Positions 41,429 through 51,800 of a DNA stretch of 64,000 nucleotides are shown here, piece after piece. Where the stretch lies: assembly GCA_020353055.1 (NCBI GenBank), contig CP070686.1, positions 1,994,308 through 2,058,307 of the forward strand. The letters are read 5' to 3'. How positions within the stretch are numbered: the stretch's first letter is position 1; every line of letters starts with the position of its first letter. The notes under the pieces are model-generated. The model was not told the origin of the DNA and made no database searches. It worked only from the letters and a program-made list of their open reading frames with translations. Source of the stretch: Caldifarciminota bacterium (GTDB lineage: Bacteria > Hydrothermota > Tepidihabitantia > SM23-42). The translations under genes and the position numbers were made by a program.

Positions 41429-44410
41429 CTAGCGGAGAATAATGGCTTTTAGGGTGTTGTTTGTGTCTGCTGTTTCCAGCCGCACGAAATAGACACCAGC
41501 TGGTACTTTTCTACTTTTATCATCCAGCTGGTTCCAGAAAAGGCTGTGTTGGGCCTTGGCCAGCGCGTTATTATTGATCAATGTGCTTACACAACGACCC
41601 GAAACATCATAGATCTTGAGTGTGATCTTTTCAGCGGTCAACCCCTGTAAATTGATAGTAAAACCATACCGCGAAGGGTTTGGATTGATGAACAGCATCG
41701 GTGTGGCAGAAGTGTTGCTAAAATTCTGCTCTTCGGTAACAGCAGTAGGGGAGACGCCGAAGTAGTTCATTATTGCGGCAATCAGGTCGACCTTGGTTGA
41801 TGGAGTAACGGAGTCGACCAGTCCACTGAGTTCAAAGGACAAACCGACGGTGCGGTTATTGGCCGCGACGCCGCAGCCGTAGTTGCTGCCGGTCTTCTTG
41901 AAGAGCAGCTGCGAGCCGCCGGTCGAATCGATGTAGTCGATCATGGTTGCTTCGCCCTGATAACCGAACGCCATGTTCTGAGCAAAGGTGCCGGTACATC
42001 CGGTGACGCCCGTAAATGTGCCGATCGAATTGTATATTGGGTCGATGCCAAATAGCGGTCCAAAATCGTAGCCGTGGCTGACCAGCGGGCTGTACCAGAC
42101 ATCACCGCCCTCAAGGTATACATTACCCGTCGCTGTCGTGATATAATCTGCAATATCGAGGGCTGCCTGGCTTGTATCCAGGATTGTATGGGTCAATGGA
42201 TAGACCCCGGTACAAACAAAAAGCGATTTGTACAGCGACGAAATGGAGCGCGCAAAGTCGGTACTATACTCGCCGAGAAATCCGAGCGAATCAAGGATAT
42301 CATGTATTAACGGTCCGCTTGAGTTGTTCGGATCCGGGTCCCATACTAGATAGTCTTTTTTTCCAACATATATGACGGCACTGAACGTATCTTTGAGTAC
42401 ACCCGAGGTGATTTCGAGAGTCAATTCGACCGGATGCCACATCGGAGTCTCCGGGTCAGTAACAATCACAAAAGGATCTGAAAGATTAGAACCAAATCCA
42501 CTGTCCGCTTCGATCGTGCCGAACGAGGAAACTGAATCGATTACGGTCATAAGAGTATCAGTAGTGTGGATACGTCCTGTTACGCCCATGGCGATTGCAC
42601 TGCCCAGATTCTGCAGAACAACGATTAACGTATCCGTGTTCCCCGGTATCGTGGCGATTGAATGTGGGGGGAAATAGAAATCATGAAGGGCGAATACAGG
42701 AGCGTGCACAGTGATATTGAAATAGGAATTCCATGTTGCCGAAGTGATGTCTGAGGCAGTGAGTTCGAGAGTAATCCGGTGGAGGTCTGGACAATTGTTC
42801 TCAATAATGATATTATAGCCGTCCGGGGTTGAAAATGCAGAGTCCAGATACGCTATGTCACCAAAACCCTTGATCGTATCATCTAGCGAAAAGAATGGAT
42901 CAGTGGTTGTTTTTCGTAGAACTGCAGTAACGTTGCAGGCGGTATCTTCACCCCAATTTCTCAACCAAACAGGGATTTCGATGTTCTCGCCGGGGTTAAT
43001 GATGGAATCGTTGTTTCCCCCAATCGAATCATCCATGCTGAATGAGTGAAGGAGAACATATGGACTTCCCGTATGAAACACGGTGGCCTGGCCACTGTAA
43101 CTCAAAAGATTTCTTCCGGTTACAGTGATAAATATGGTGTCGCCTGGAACAGGTACTGTATCGATCAGGTTGATATTGCCGTTATTGTCTGTCCGTCCCC
43201 ATTTGTAGAATGACGAATCATTCACTGCCATCGCACAGACCAATGCTGACTCGACATGTGCACCGCTGTGTTCGACATGCACGTTTACGGTACAAATGCC
43301 CGCAAAGAACTGATTTTCATGCGTCACCTCTATTTGACGTGGCGTTGTCGTCCACAGATTCATTTCCGGGTCACCGAGGCAAGTCCAGCTGTGATACTCG
43401 ATTTGATTTCCGAACAGAGTGTAGTAATTCAGTCTCCCTGCTTCAGCTGCGCTGCCCAGGGTTGTCAGACTATCACAAAATATGCTGTGCAATGTTCCTT
43501 GTGCAAGTGCGCTTCGCATCTCGGCCGCAAGATAGAGCGATGTAGACGTGCCATAGAAGCCAACTGGTCCTCGGGGTTCCTGAGGTGTGCCCGCATTGAG
43601 CCAATACTGTCCTATGCCCTCGATTGTCGTGCATGTCGCCGACAATATTACCGGCAATTTGAAGTCGTTGTACATGTTTTCAGGTTCAATAGCATTAAAA
43701 GGCCAGGTCCAAATACCTACACCTTCACCTCTGTACAGAATATAAGATCTGCCGTTGTTGATCGCATTTATTACGTCAGCACTGCCGTGACCAAAGCTGC
43801 GCGCGAGCGAATCGATCTGCACAAAACCTGCATTGGTCATTAGAGCATGTGCATAGTGAGCATCAGCCCAGTAGACCGAGTCGCCTGGTATCCCTCCCAT
43901 ATCTTCGTTGACTATTGTAGTCCCCTTTCGGAACCACAAGGGGTCTGCCATAAAAGGTGTTTTTTCGTATCCCAGCACCTTCGCCACAATCGTCTTCACA
44001 TCCATGGTGTCATACACCCAGAACCGGCCGGGAATGATATCGTTACGAAAATCTCCCAGGATATTGCTGTAGTAATTATCGCTGTACACATAGACCGCGA
44101 GTGGGATCCGTGGAAACGGGATCTGGTATTTGTTGCCAACGAGGAGTAGATATTCGGGTTTTACGTCCCATGAATAATATGCATTCGCCACATAGGATCT
44201 GATCTGAGCAGAGTCGCTTCCCGTCTCCGATGTCCTTACTATCTTTGCCTTGAGTCCCTTTTGCGTCTTCCACTCAGCAAGCGGTATGAGCGCGTCATAG
44301 TAGTCATCATGTGTGATTATCAGGTAGCGTGCACCTGTGTCTTGTGCAAGGCAAATATTGAGAAAGAGGAGGAATAAAATTACACTATTACAGATTACAT
44401 TATACTTCAC
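41429..44410 (-). CDS. C25-like secreted protein 2, catalytic His replaced by Glu
   Basis: 993 residues. Signal peptide about 1-22, then the C25-like domain (YLIITHDDYYDALIPLAEWKTQKG, PEYLLLVGNKYQIPFPR). The expected GHG is YRGEGVGIW (E229) and the cysteine is in LSATC (about C260). After it come PGEN-type beta modules (GGNNDSIINPGEN), a domain shared with the third C25-like protein (KDYLVWDPDPN, YLEGGDVWYSPLVSHGYDFGPLFG) and a type A sorting domain (LKIYDVSGRCVSTLI, VPAGVYFVRL). It starts with GTG at 44410 behind AAAGGAG. It is about 45 bases from the third C25-like gene, a tandem paralogue, and part of both genes is nearly identical (41761-42115). Confidence 0.85.
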   Translation of the reverse strand: MKYNVICNSVILFLLFLNICLAQDTGARYLIITHDDYYDALIPLAEWKTQKGLKAKIVRTSETGSDSAQIRSYVANAYYSWDVKPEYLLLVGNKYQIPFPRIPLAVYVYSDNYYSNILGDFRNDIIPGRFWVYDTMDVKTIVAKVLGYEKTPFMADPLWFRKGTTIVNEDMGGIPGDSVYWADAHYAHALMTNAGFVQIDSLARSFGHGSADVINAINNGRSYILYRGEGVGIWTWPFNAIEPENMYNDFKLPVILSATCTTIEGIGQYWLNAGTPQEPRGPVGFYGTSTSLYLAAEMRSALAQGTLHSIFCDSLTTLGSAAEAGRLNYYTLFGNQIEYHSWTCLGDPEMNLWTTTPRQIEVTHENQFFAGICTVNVHVEHSGAHVESALVCAMAVNDSSFYKWGRTDNNGNINLIDTVPVPGDTIFITVTGRNLLSYSGQATVFHTGSPYVLLHSFSMDDSIGGNNDSIINPGENIEIPVWLRNWGEDTACNVTAVLRKTTTDPFFSLDDTIKGFGDIAYLDSAFSTPDGYNIIIENNCPDLHRITLELTASDITSATWNSYFNITVHAPVFALHDFYFPPHSIATIPGNTDTLIVVLQNLGSAIAMGVTGRIHTTDTLMTVIDSVSSFGTIEADSGFGSNLSDPFVIVTDPETPMWHPVELTLEITSGVLKDTFSAVIYVGKKDYLVWDPDPNNSSGPLIHDILDSLGFLGEYSTDFARSISSLYKSLFVCTGVYPLTHTILDTSQAALDIADYITTATGNVYLEGGDVWYSPLVSHGYDFGPLFGIDPIYNSIGTFTGVTGCTGTFAQNMAFGYQGEATMIDYIDSTGGSQLLFKKTGSNYGCGVAANNRTVGLSFELSGLVDSVTPSTKVDLIAAIMNYFGVSPTAVTEEQNFSNTSATPMLFINPNPSRYGFTINLQGLTAEKITLKIYDVSGRCVSTLINNNALAKAQHSLFWNQLDDKSRKVPAGVYFVRLETADTNNTLKAIILR
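41761..42115. repeat. Near-identical tract shared with C25-like gene 3 (copy 1)
   Basis: Bases 41761-41980 match 44788-45007 with 3 differences in 220, and 42039-42115 match 45066-45142 with 2 differences in 77. The 58 bases between the tracts differ much more, and the flanks are only moderately alike, all with a constant offset of 3027 and no indels. Confidence 0.85.
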
Positions 44411-44455
44411 GTTGCTCCTTTACAACCGTAACTAATACGGCTCTACATAATTAGA

Positions 44456-47419
44456 TCAGTCAATCAACACAATCTTCTGTGCCGTTTCGGATCTAGGGGC
44501 GATCAGCCTTACGAAATAGATACCGGCGGGTACTCTGCGGCCCCGGTCGTCGAGTCCGTTCCAGAAAAACGGTTGTTGTGCTTCCCCTAGCACGGCATTG
44601 TCTATCAGCGTGGAGACACAGCGCCCGGACACATCATATACCTTGAGCGTGGTCTTCTGACCGGGTAATCCCTGCAAAGTGATGTTAAAACCGTACCGCG
44701 CCGGATTTGGATTGATGAGCAGCATTGGTGTCGCATGGCCACTGCTGAAATCCTGCTCTTTGGTAACACCTGTAGGAGGGACGCTGAAGTAGTTCATTAT
44801 TGCGGCAATCAGGTCGACCTTGGTTGATGGGGTAACGGAGTCGATCAGTCCACTGAGTTCAAAGGACAAACCGACGGTGCGGTTATTGGCCGCGACGCCG
44901 CAGCCGTAGTTGCTGCCGGTCTTCTTGAAGAGCAGTTGCGAGCCGCCGGTCGAATCGATGTAGTCGATCATGGTTGCTTCGCCCTGATAACCGAACGCCA
45001 TGTTCTGGGTGATCGTACCGTTGCAGCCGGTTACTCCTGCAAACAGGCCGATTGAATTATATACCGGGTCGATGCCAAAGAGCGGTCCAAAATCGTAGCC
45101 GTGGCTGACCAGCGGGCTGTACCAGACATCACCCCCCTCAAGATAAACATTGCCGCCTTCCAACTGCAGGTAGTGTTCAATTTCGTATCCTGTTTGACTG
45201 GTATCGCCGATAGCGTAATTCTCAGGATACACCCCGGCGCAGACATAAAGAGATCTGTAGAGGGAGAGAAGTCCGTACGGGAAACTGGTTGAGTAGTCAC
45301 CACCAAAACCCAGAGAATCAAGCAATGCGTCGATGACGGGTCCGCTTGAGTGATTCATGTCCGGATCCCACACAAGATAGTCTTTTTGTCCAACATGGAT
45401 TGGGAAATCATATGCCGCCGTATATACGCCTGCTGAAATGTGCAGCGAGACCATGGCGATGTAACCGATAGGGGTATTTGAGGCGGTGGTTAAAAGAAAA
45501 GGGTCGGACATATTCGAACCAATACTGTCCGGATAGATCGTCGTAAAAGTAACCATTGAGTCAACGATGGTCACAAAGGAATCGCTGCATGAAATTATGC
45601 CAGTAGGATTTTCTGCTTTGTACGAACCTGTATTCAATAGTTCTACATACAATTGACTCGTATCTCCGGCATTCGTATATTTAACATATTGATCAAAGTA
45701 ATAATCATGATATGAGATGATTGGTGCGTGGACAATGAAATCGAGGTTTGAAGTCCACGTTGCAGTTCCTGAGTCCGTAATACGGAGTTGCAGGTCGACC
45801 CCGATGAGGTCCGCACAGTTAGAGTCTATCACCACGTTGTAGCCGTCGGGATACACATGGACTGATTCATATGGAGCGATGTTGCCAAGGTATTTTATAG
45901 TATCGTAGAGGGTGCAAGGCATGCCGGGTGAATTTTTTTCGATTGCCGCCGATACACCGTAGGCCGTTGTATTACCCCAGTTCTTCAGACAGAAAGGTAG
46001 CTCAATATCTTCGCCCGGATTGGCTATACCGTCTCCGTTGCCACCCAATGAATCGAGCAATCTGTATGAATAAAGACTGACATATGGTCCGTTCATGTAC
46101 AAGACGGGACGGCCATTGTGATATGGTCTTAGATCACGTCCGGTAACCGTGATGAATACTGAGTCGCCGGGAATATTGAGGGTGTCGATAAATCGTATGC
46201 TGCCGAGATCGTCCGTATAGCCAGAGTGATAAAATGAGCTGTCCGATTTTGCCATTACACAAACGAGCGCACCCTGGACTGGTACGGAGTTGCTCTGGAC
46301 ATATACCGTTGCAGTACAGATTCCGGTATGGAAGTACATATTGTGTCCGACCACGATGGGCTTGGGCGTGCTGGTCCACATCAACATTTCCGGATCACCA
46401 AGACACATCCAACTATGGTATTCGATGAGATCATTGTATTCTGCATAATATGCCAGTCTACCAGCCTCGGCTGACGCGCCTAACGAACCCGTGTCACTAA
46501 AAAGACATTGAGTTGTAGCACGAGATAATACGCTGCGCATTTCTGCAGCCGCAAACAATGAAGTTGTCGTGCCGAAGAATCCGATTACTCCTTTTGATAC
46601 TGATGGTGTGCCAGCGATGGTCCAATCCCGGCCGATACCTTCGATCGTCGCACACGTTGCTGAAAGCACTACGGGCATCCTGTAACCGTTGGTCATCTGG
46701 GATGCATTTATGCCGGCGAACGGCCATAACCAGTCGCCTCCGGCAATGCCGCGGAATAGAATATAGGTCCTGCCTTCGTTTATTGCGTTGAGGACATCAA
46801 GGCTGTCATGGCCGAGTTCATAAGAGAACGAGTCAATATGGACGAAGTCTGCAGCGAGCATATACTGGTGGGCAAAGCGCGCGTCTGCCCAGTAAAGCTC
46901 TGCCGAGGATGGTTGGCCCTGTTCCCATTCGTTGACGATCGTTACACCTTTCCTGAACCACAGTGAATCAGACCCTGTGTCGGGGTTTCTCTCATAACCC
47001 AATATCTTGGCCACGACTGTCTTTGCCTGCACTGTGTCGGATACCCATAGGCGGCCATGGTATAGTTCATTGCGAAAATCTCCGTCGACGTTTGCATAGT
47101 AGTTGTCGCTGTATGAGGTAAGACTCACCGCGTGGACGAAGCGCGGGAAGGGCACCTGGTATTTATTGCCGACAATTAGCAAATACTCTGGTCTGGTTTG
47201 CCAGGTGTTGTAGGCATTTACGATGTAGTTTTTTATGTCGGTCGAATCAGCGCCTGTTTCGGAGAGCGTAACTATTTTTGCCCTGATACCCTTTTGCGTT
47301 TTCCAGGTAGCCAATGGTTCCAGGGCGGTTCTGTAATCATCATGTGTTATGATGAGGTAGCGCGCACCGGTTTCTTGCGCGAGTAGGAGGGAAGTAAATA
47401 GTGTCAGTAATGCCAGCAC
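44456..47419 (-). CDS. C25-like secreted protein 3, catalytic GHG motif lost
   Basis: 987 residues, paralogue of protein 2 over its full length. Signal peptide about 1-14 and C25-like domain (YLIITHDDYRTALEPLATWKTQKG, PEYLLIVGNKYQVPFPR). The GHG position reads FRGIAGGDW (near 225) and the cysteine is kept in LSATC (about 256). PGED-type beta modules, the shared YLVWDPD/YLEGGDVWYSPLV domain and a type A sorting domain (LKVYDVSGRCVSTLI, VPAGIYFVRL) follow. It starts with GTG at 47419, with no ribosome-binding site close by; a GGGAGG at 47449-47454 instead serves a two-codon GTG-CCA-TAA frame (47433-47441). The conserved tract with gene 2 suggests recent exchange. Confidence 0.83.
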   Translation of the reverse strand: MLALLTLFTSLLLAQETGARYLIITHDDYRTALEPLATWKTQKGIRAKIVTLSETGADSTDIKNYIVNAYNTWQTRPEYLLIVGNKYQVPFPRFVHAVSLTSYSDNYYANVDGDFRNELYHGRLWVSDTVQAKTVVAKILGYERNPDTGSDSLWFRKGVTIVNEWEQGQPSSAELYWADARFAHQYMLAADFVHIDSFSYELGHDSLDVLNAINEGRTYILFRGIAGGDWLWPFAGINASQMTNGYRMPVVLSATCATIEGIGRDWTIAGTPSVSKGVIGFFGTTTSLFAAAEMRSVLSRATTQCLFSDTGSLGASAEAGRLAYYAEYNDLIEYHSWMCLGDPEMLMWTSTPKPIVVGHNMYFHTGICTATVYVQSNSVPVQGALVCVMAKSDSSFYHSGYTDDLGSIRFIDTLNIPGDSVFITVTGRDLRPYHNGRPVLYMNGPYVSLYSYRLLDSLGGNGDGIANPGEDIELPFCLKNWGNTTAYGVSAAIEKNSPGMPCTLYDTIKYLGNIAPYESVHVYPDGYNVVIDSNCADLIGVDLQLRITDSGTATWTSNLDFIVHAPIISYHDYYFDQYVKYTNAGDTSQLYVELLNTGSYKAENPTGIISCSDSFVTIVDSMVTFTTIYPDSIGSNMSDPFLLTTASNTPIGYIAMVSLHISAGVYTAAYDFPIHVGQKDYLVWDPDMNHSSGPVIDALLDSLGFGGDYSTSFPYGLLSLYRSLYVCAGVYPENYAIGDTSQTGYEIEHYLQLEGGNVYLEGGDVWYSPLVSHGYDFGPLFGIDPVYNSIGLFAGVTGCNGTITQNMAFGYQGEATMIDYIDSTGGSQLLFKKTGSNYGCGVAANNRTVGLSFELSGLIDSVTPSTKVDLIAAIMNYFSVPPTGVTKEQDFSSGHATPMLLINPNPARYGFNITLQGLPGQKTTLKVYDVSGRCVSTLIDNAVLGEAQQPFFWNGLDDRGRRVPAGIYFVRLIAPRSETAQKIVLID
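44788..45142. repeat. Near-identical tract shared with C25-like gene 2 (copy 2)
   Basis: Second copy of the tract at 41761-42115, in the same orientation, coding for the same part of the protein (SGGSQLLFKKTGSNYGCGVA region). Confidence 0.85.
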
Positions 47420-47471
47420 TCTGGCAAATTGTTTATGGCACGTAGTTACCTCCCATGCGGCATTTGTCCAG

Positions 47472-48752
47472 TTATTCGAGCAAGACTAATTTTTCACTGA
47501 CGATCTGCTCTTGCGTGCTGAGTTCAGCAAAATAGATCCCGGCTGGTAAACGCTTCCCATTACTGTCTGTGCCGTCCCACAAAACATATGATTCTTGATA
47601 CTCGATACTTGATGCTTGATTGAAGGCCTTCACCAAACGGCCGCTCGCGTCGTATATTTTTAGATCCATATGCTCTGCGCCGTGTGCCGTGTTGAAATGG
47701 ATTCGGGCGGTGTTTGAGAATGGGTTGGGTATAGCACTTAGCGTCATTTGAGTTGCGAGTTCGGGCTCCAGTTCTTCGATACCCACCCTCTGCCAGTTCT
47801 GGCCTCCGTCGGTCGTACGCAGGATATGATCATATCCGCATGCTAAGCCATTCTGGTGGTCAATGAAGTCAACATCGAAAAGCGTGCTGTCTGCCGGACT
47901 GCTCTGTATGGTCCAGGTATTGCCTCCGTCTGTAGTATGTATCATTGAGCCGGATTTACCGACAGCCCATCCCTCGAGTTCAACAAAATCAACTGCCCTC
48001 AGGTAATACACATTAGGGGGAACGCTTACGGGATTCCAGGTCATGCCACCGTCTGTCGTTTTCCAGACAATAGGTGAATAGTCACTTTCATCACCGCCGA
48101 CTACAATACCCTCGTTGATATTAAAAAAGTGGATGTCAAAGAAGTCTTCGTAACCACCGGCATGATAGCCGTCAAGAGTATCCCAAAAAATTCCACCGTC
48201 ATTGGTTGCGACAATGTATCCCTGACCGGTCGCGAGGGAATCGGGCCAGCCCGCGCATATCCACCCATCCCACTGGTTGACGAAGGATACTCCGTAGTAC
48301 TCTGCCTGGTACCAATCGGTGAAGATGCGTTCCCAAAGCGTTCCGCCATTAGTTGTACGGGCAAGAGCACCGTCGCCGCCGACCGACCAGCCGATGTTCT
48401 GATTATAGAATTCTATGCGTGTTCCATATTTAGAGAACCCCGCTTCCTGCCGTTCCCAGAGATTGCCCCCATCACTCGTACCGAGAATTTCACCCGCGTG
48501 TAGGTTGTGTTTTCCAGTTGTCCATGCATGTGAAGCATCGTAACATGTGACATCCCATAACCTGCGTGCGATAGTGTCCGGGGGGACTTCCTGTGGTGCC
48601 CATGTTGAACCACCGTCGCTTGTGTGCAGAATTAACGTCGTATCAAGGCATACTATCCAGCCATTGACGTTATCGGGTGCTAATGTGCACCCATGATAAT
48701 TGATGGCGAATGCTGTTGAAGCAAGCGCCATGAATAATAACAAACCCTTCAT
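47472..48752 (-). CDS. YCF48-like beta-propeller protein with T9SS-type sorting domain
   Basis: 426 residues. A signal peptide (about 1-16) is followed by seven or so YCF48/sialidase-like repeats with the recurring TSDGG..W, TTNGGTLWERI, TTDGGMTWNPV, HTTDGGNTWTIQ, RTTDGGQNWQRV motif, which folds as a propeller in the photosystem II factor Ycf48. The C-terminus is a type A sorting domain (IPNPFSNTARI, LKIYDASGRLVKAF, LPAGIYFAEL), so it is probably exported to the surface by type IX secretion. Function unknown; such propellers often bind ligands or other proteins. AAGGAGG precedes the ATG, and a tandem dyad lies 20 bases further upstream. It is flanked by C25-like genes on the same strand. Confidence 0.82.
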   Translation of the reverse strand: MKGLLLFMALASTAFAINYHGCTLAPDNVNGWIVCLDTTLILHTSDGGSTWAPQEVPPDTIARRLWDVTCYDASHAWTTGKHNLHAGEILGTSDGGNLWERQEAGFSKYGTRIEFYNQNIGWSVGGDGALARTTNGGTLWERIFTDWYQAEYYGVSFVNQWDGWICAGWPDSLATGQGYIVATNDGGIFWDTLDGYHAGGYEDFFDIHFFNINEGIVVGGDESDYSPIVWKTTDGGMTWNPVSVPPNVYYLRAVDFVELEGWAVGKSGSMIHTTDGGNTWTIQSSPADSTLFDVDFIDHQNGLACGYDHILRTTDGGQNWQRVGIEELEPELATQMTLSAIPNPFSNTARIHFNTAHGAEHMDLKIYDASGRLVKAFNQASSIEYQESYVLWDGTDSNGKRLPAGIYFAELSTQEQIVSEKLVLLE

Positions 48753-48772
48753 AGTACCTCCTTATATAAGCT

Positions 48773-48794
48773 GTGACTGTCACGTGATTGTCAC
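48773..48794. promoter_or_regulatory. Tandem dyad GTGAYTGTCAC, possible operator
   Basis: Two adjacent 11-base imperfect palindromes, GTGACTGTCAC (48773-48783) and GTGATTGTCAC (48784-48794), inside a larger symmetric block flanked by CTGTGAC and GTCACAG. They lie 21 bases upstream of the YCF48-like start codon on the minus strand, where a regulator could bind. Half-site GTGA/TCAC resembles CRP-family sites but the spacing is 3, not 6. Confidence 0.5.
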
Positions 48795-48838
48795 AGATAA
48801 ACTCACAGGAAAAAATTCTTTTTGTTAACTGAAAATTC

Positions 48839-51800
48839 CTAATCTACGAGGACTACTTTTCTGGTAATGTTAACGTTGTCTCCTCGGAGAACAACGAAAT
48901 AGATGCCTTCGGCGACTCTTCTATTTAATGAATCAGTACCGTCCCACAAGACCGATGACGGATGACCGATGACAGATAGCTGTGCTGAGAGATCCTGGAC
49001 CACTCGTCCAGCAACATCATAGATCTTCAATGCTGCTTGTCGGTTAGCCGTTAATTGGTATCTGATATTAGCGCGTTGTTTGAACGGGTTGGGTGATATG
49101 CTGAGCATATTACCAGGTTCAGACCTGGTGCTAAATTCGGATACGCCGGTGAACGTATCTGGTGGGTTGGTAGTGAATTTTATCGCCCGGCCATTAGACA
49201 AGGGTGCTGCGGCAGCAGGGTAGAGGTTAGCGTAAGTATACTCAATGCCGGTCACATGATCATGATCCTCAATGCCGACTGTGGCATAGTTATGCCAGCC
49301 GTCGTCGTTCGTTATATCCATGTACTGGAAGACTATTTCTCCGTCGCCTGTTTGTGTGGGGTAGTATTGCGGATCGTAGAGAATCACTTCGAATGTTTGG
49401 AGTTCGGATGGCGTTGGATTGGTAGGATCATGAATATGCTGGATACGCGAATACTCGACAACAAAACGATGACCGGCTGCATCATGCCAGTAACACACGT
49501 TGCTGCTCGAATCCGTTGCCGTCGGATCCAGGTCATCCCAGAATGGTGCTATGAGCAGCGGCGGTCCGCCCGCAGCCGGTATGTGCCAATTGTACATATC
49601 GGCGAGGCTGGTCGAATCCATCGCGATATACCCGTCTGAACTTATGGAGACGCGGTCATACCAGTTCCCGTAATACTTGAAGCTAAAGGGTAATGCTACA
49701 GTTTTGGTCTCGTCGGCCGCCAGACTGACCGTATCGCCCGCACCTCCGTGTGCCGGGTCGATCTCTATCCAGCCGTAAGTGGGAGCGTCAGGATAACCCA
49801 GATCTGTGTTGTCATAGGCAAAATACCCATAATCGTCGGGGCCAAGCGGTTCGGCAGAATCCACAACGCCAATCGTCAGTTTGAAGCCGGTTGTGTCAAC
49901 GAAGCCATTATCGCCGGTTGTTATTAGTGCAAACCGCACTTCCGTGCCTGGTGTGAGTGATGAATTTGCCGCGAGTGTGAAATAATTCGAACTGTTCGTT
50001 GCAGAATCACCTAACGCGATATTCCCGAAAAATCCCAGGGAATCGGTCACAATCAAGCCGCTATTCGCCGATCTAATTGTTCCTGCAACATCGCTCGCCT
50101 CAAGCCCGCCATTATTCTCTATGCACAACATGAGATCGCGTGTTTCACCTGGCTCGAGTATGCCATTACCATCCATCACTTGATTCCACTTATAGATTAG
50201 ATTCGGTGCCTTTGCAGTGATCCATATACTTCCGGACCAATTCCCCTGCGTCGATGTAATATCAAGATTGAATTTCAAGATGTGATCGTTTCGAACATCT
50301 TGTGAAACGTTGAAAGTGAAAGCAGAAGACGTTGCAGTAGCACCAGGATTTATATCCGGATATGATTTGATCGAATCCGTGACCGTAACCTGGGGATCGT
50401 CCGTGGATAAATGCGCCGAAACGTTGGTTGCGGTAGTCGACGTACCATAATTCTTAAGTGTTACGCCGAGGTCTATTGTTTCCCCCGGATTCACCTGGCC
50501 GTTATTATTTCCGCTCGGATCGCTGATAGTGTCGGACTCGTGTCCGACAAAAACCGATGAGTTACTCACAACACTGTGACCGACATATGGTTTGAAGTTA
50601 TGTTTAGTGATTGTAACGAATAGTGTATCAGGTGTTGATGTCGCGAAGTTGAAATCCGCGTTGCCGGAAGCATCTGTGAATTCTATTTCTTTGACTTCAT
50701 TTTCCTTATAAATGCTGACCATCGCACCATGGACTGGCTGTGAGCCGGTATTTGTGACATGAACCGAGAATGAGTTTGTCCCTGAAGGGAGAGATGATGC
50801 GTGTGTAACGATAAATGAATCAGGGGTGCCAGTCCACACTTCCAGCGACGGGTCGCCCAGGAGATTGAATGCATGAAAATAGAATGAACTACCTGTTGCT
50901 ATGGATGTATCACCCGGGAAGTTGACAAAAACTTCCATCTTTCCGCGGTACAATGCCGCACCCAGGCTGTATATATGTTCTTTCAGCAGGGCCCAGTAGA
51001 TTCCGTAGTCAAGGCAGTTATTCCATCGGCTGTGGCTCTGTGGTGATGAGGCGCCAAAAAACGCCACTGCACCTTTGGGAGTTAGGGGGTTACCAGCCCT
51101 CAGCCATGCTTCGCCAAAACAATTTCCGGCGAAATTGCCGGTCCAACATACGATGCTCGTAACGATCGGTAATTTCCAACCGTTATTCAGAGCGTAGACG
51201 TCGGTGTTGTAGAACGTTGGCCAGGGCCAGCCGCCAATGTCGCCGTCACCAGAACGGTAATTCACGAAAGTTACACCGTTGTTCACTGAACTGGTGATCG
51301 CGGAAGGTGGCATTGGATCGAACACCGTATCTACGGCGCTGTAGCCATACTCGAAGAGTCTGTCTCGTACCCATCGCTTCGTCGGTATTGGTGTGGTCAT
51401 ATTGGCGGGTAGATTGGCACCAACCACAAGAGCGCGCGAATACCACGATGGATCGCTCATGGTAGGGTTCGTTTCGTAACCGATGATCTTCGCTACGACC
51501 GTATTTAATTCGCTCTCCATGCTGACTGATAAGCGGCCGATGAGCAACTCAGAAAAGAAATCGTCACCTTCGATCAAAGTAAAAGGATGGTCGGTTGCAG
51601 ATGGGTTGGAAAATGATTGTATATGATTCACGTCACCAACCAGCAGTACATATTCGGGTTGGGGAGACCAGGTGTTGTATGCATCTGCGATATAGTCTCT
51701 TATCTGCGCTGGCGTGCCTCCAGTTTGTGCAGTTGTTCTTATTTCAACGTGCCATCCCTTCTTTTCTTTCCAACGTGCCAGCGGCTGAATTTCATCGACG

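Noticed and set aside
43256-43843. 195-residue plus-strand open frame opposite C25-like gene 2
   Set aside because: Same reason: antisense shadow of a strong coding frame, rich in Cys/Arg, no start signal.
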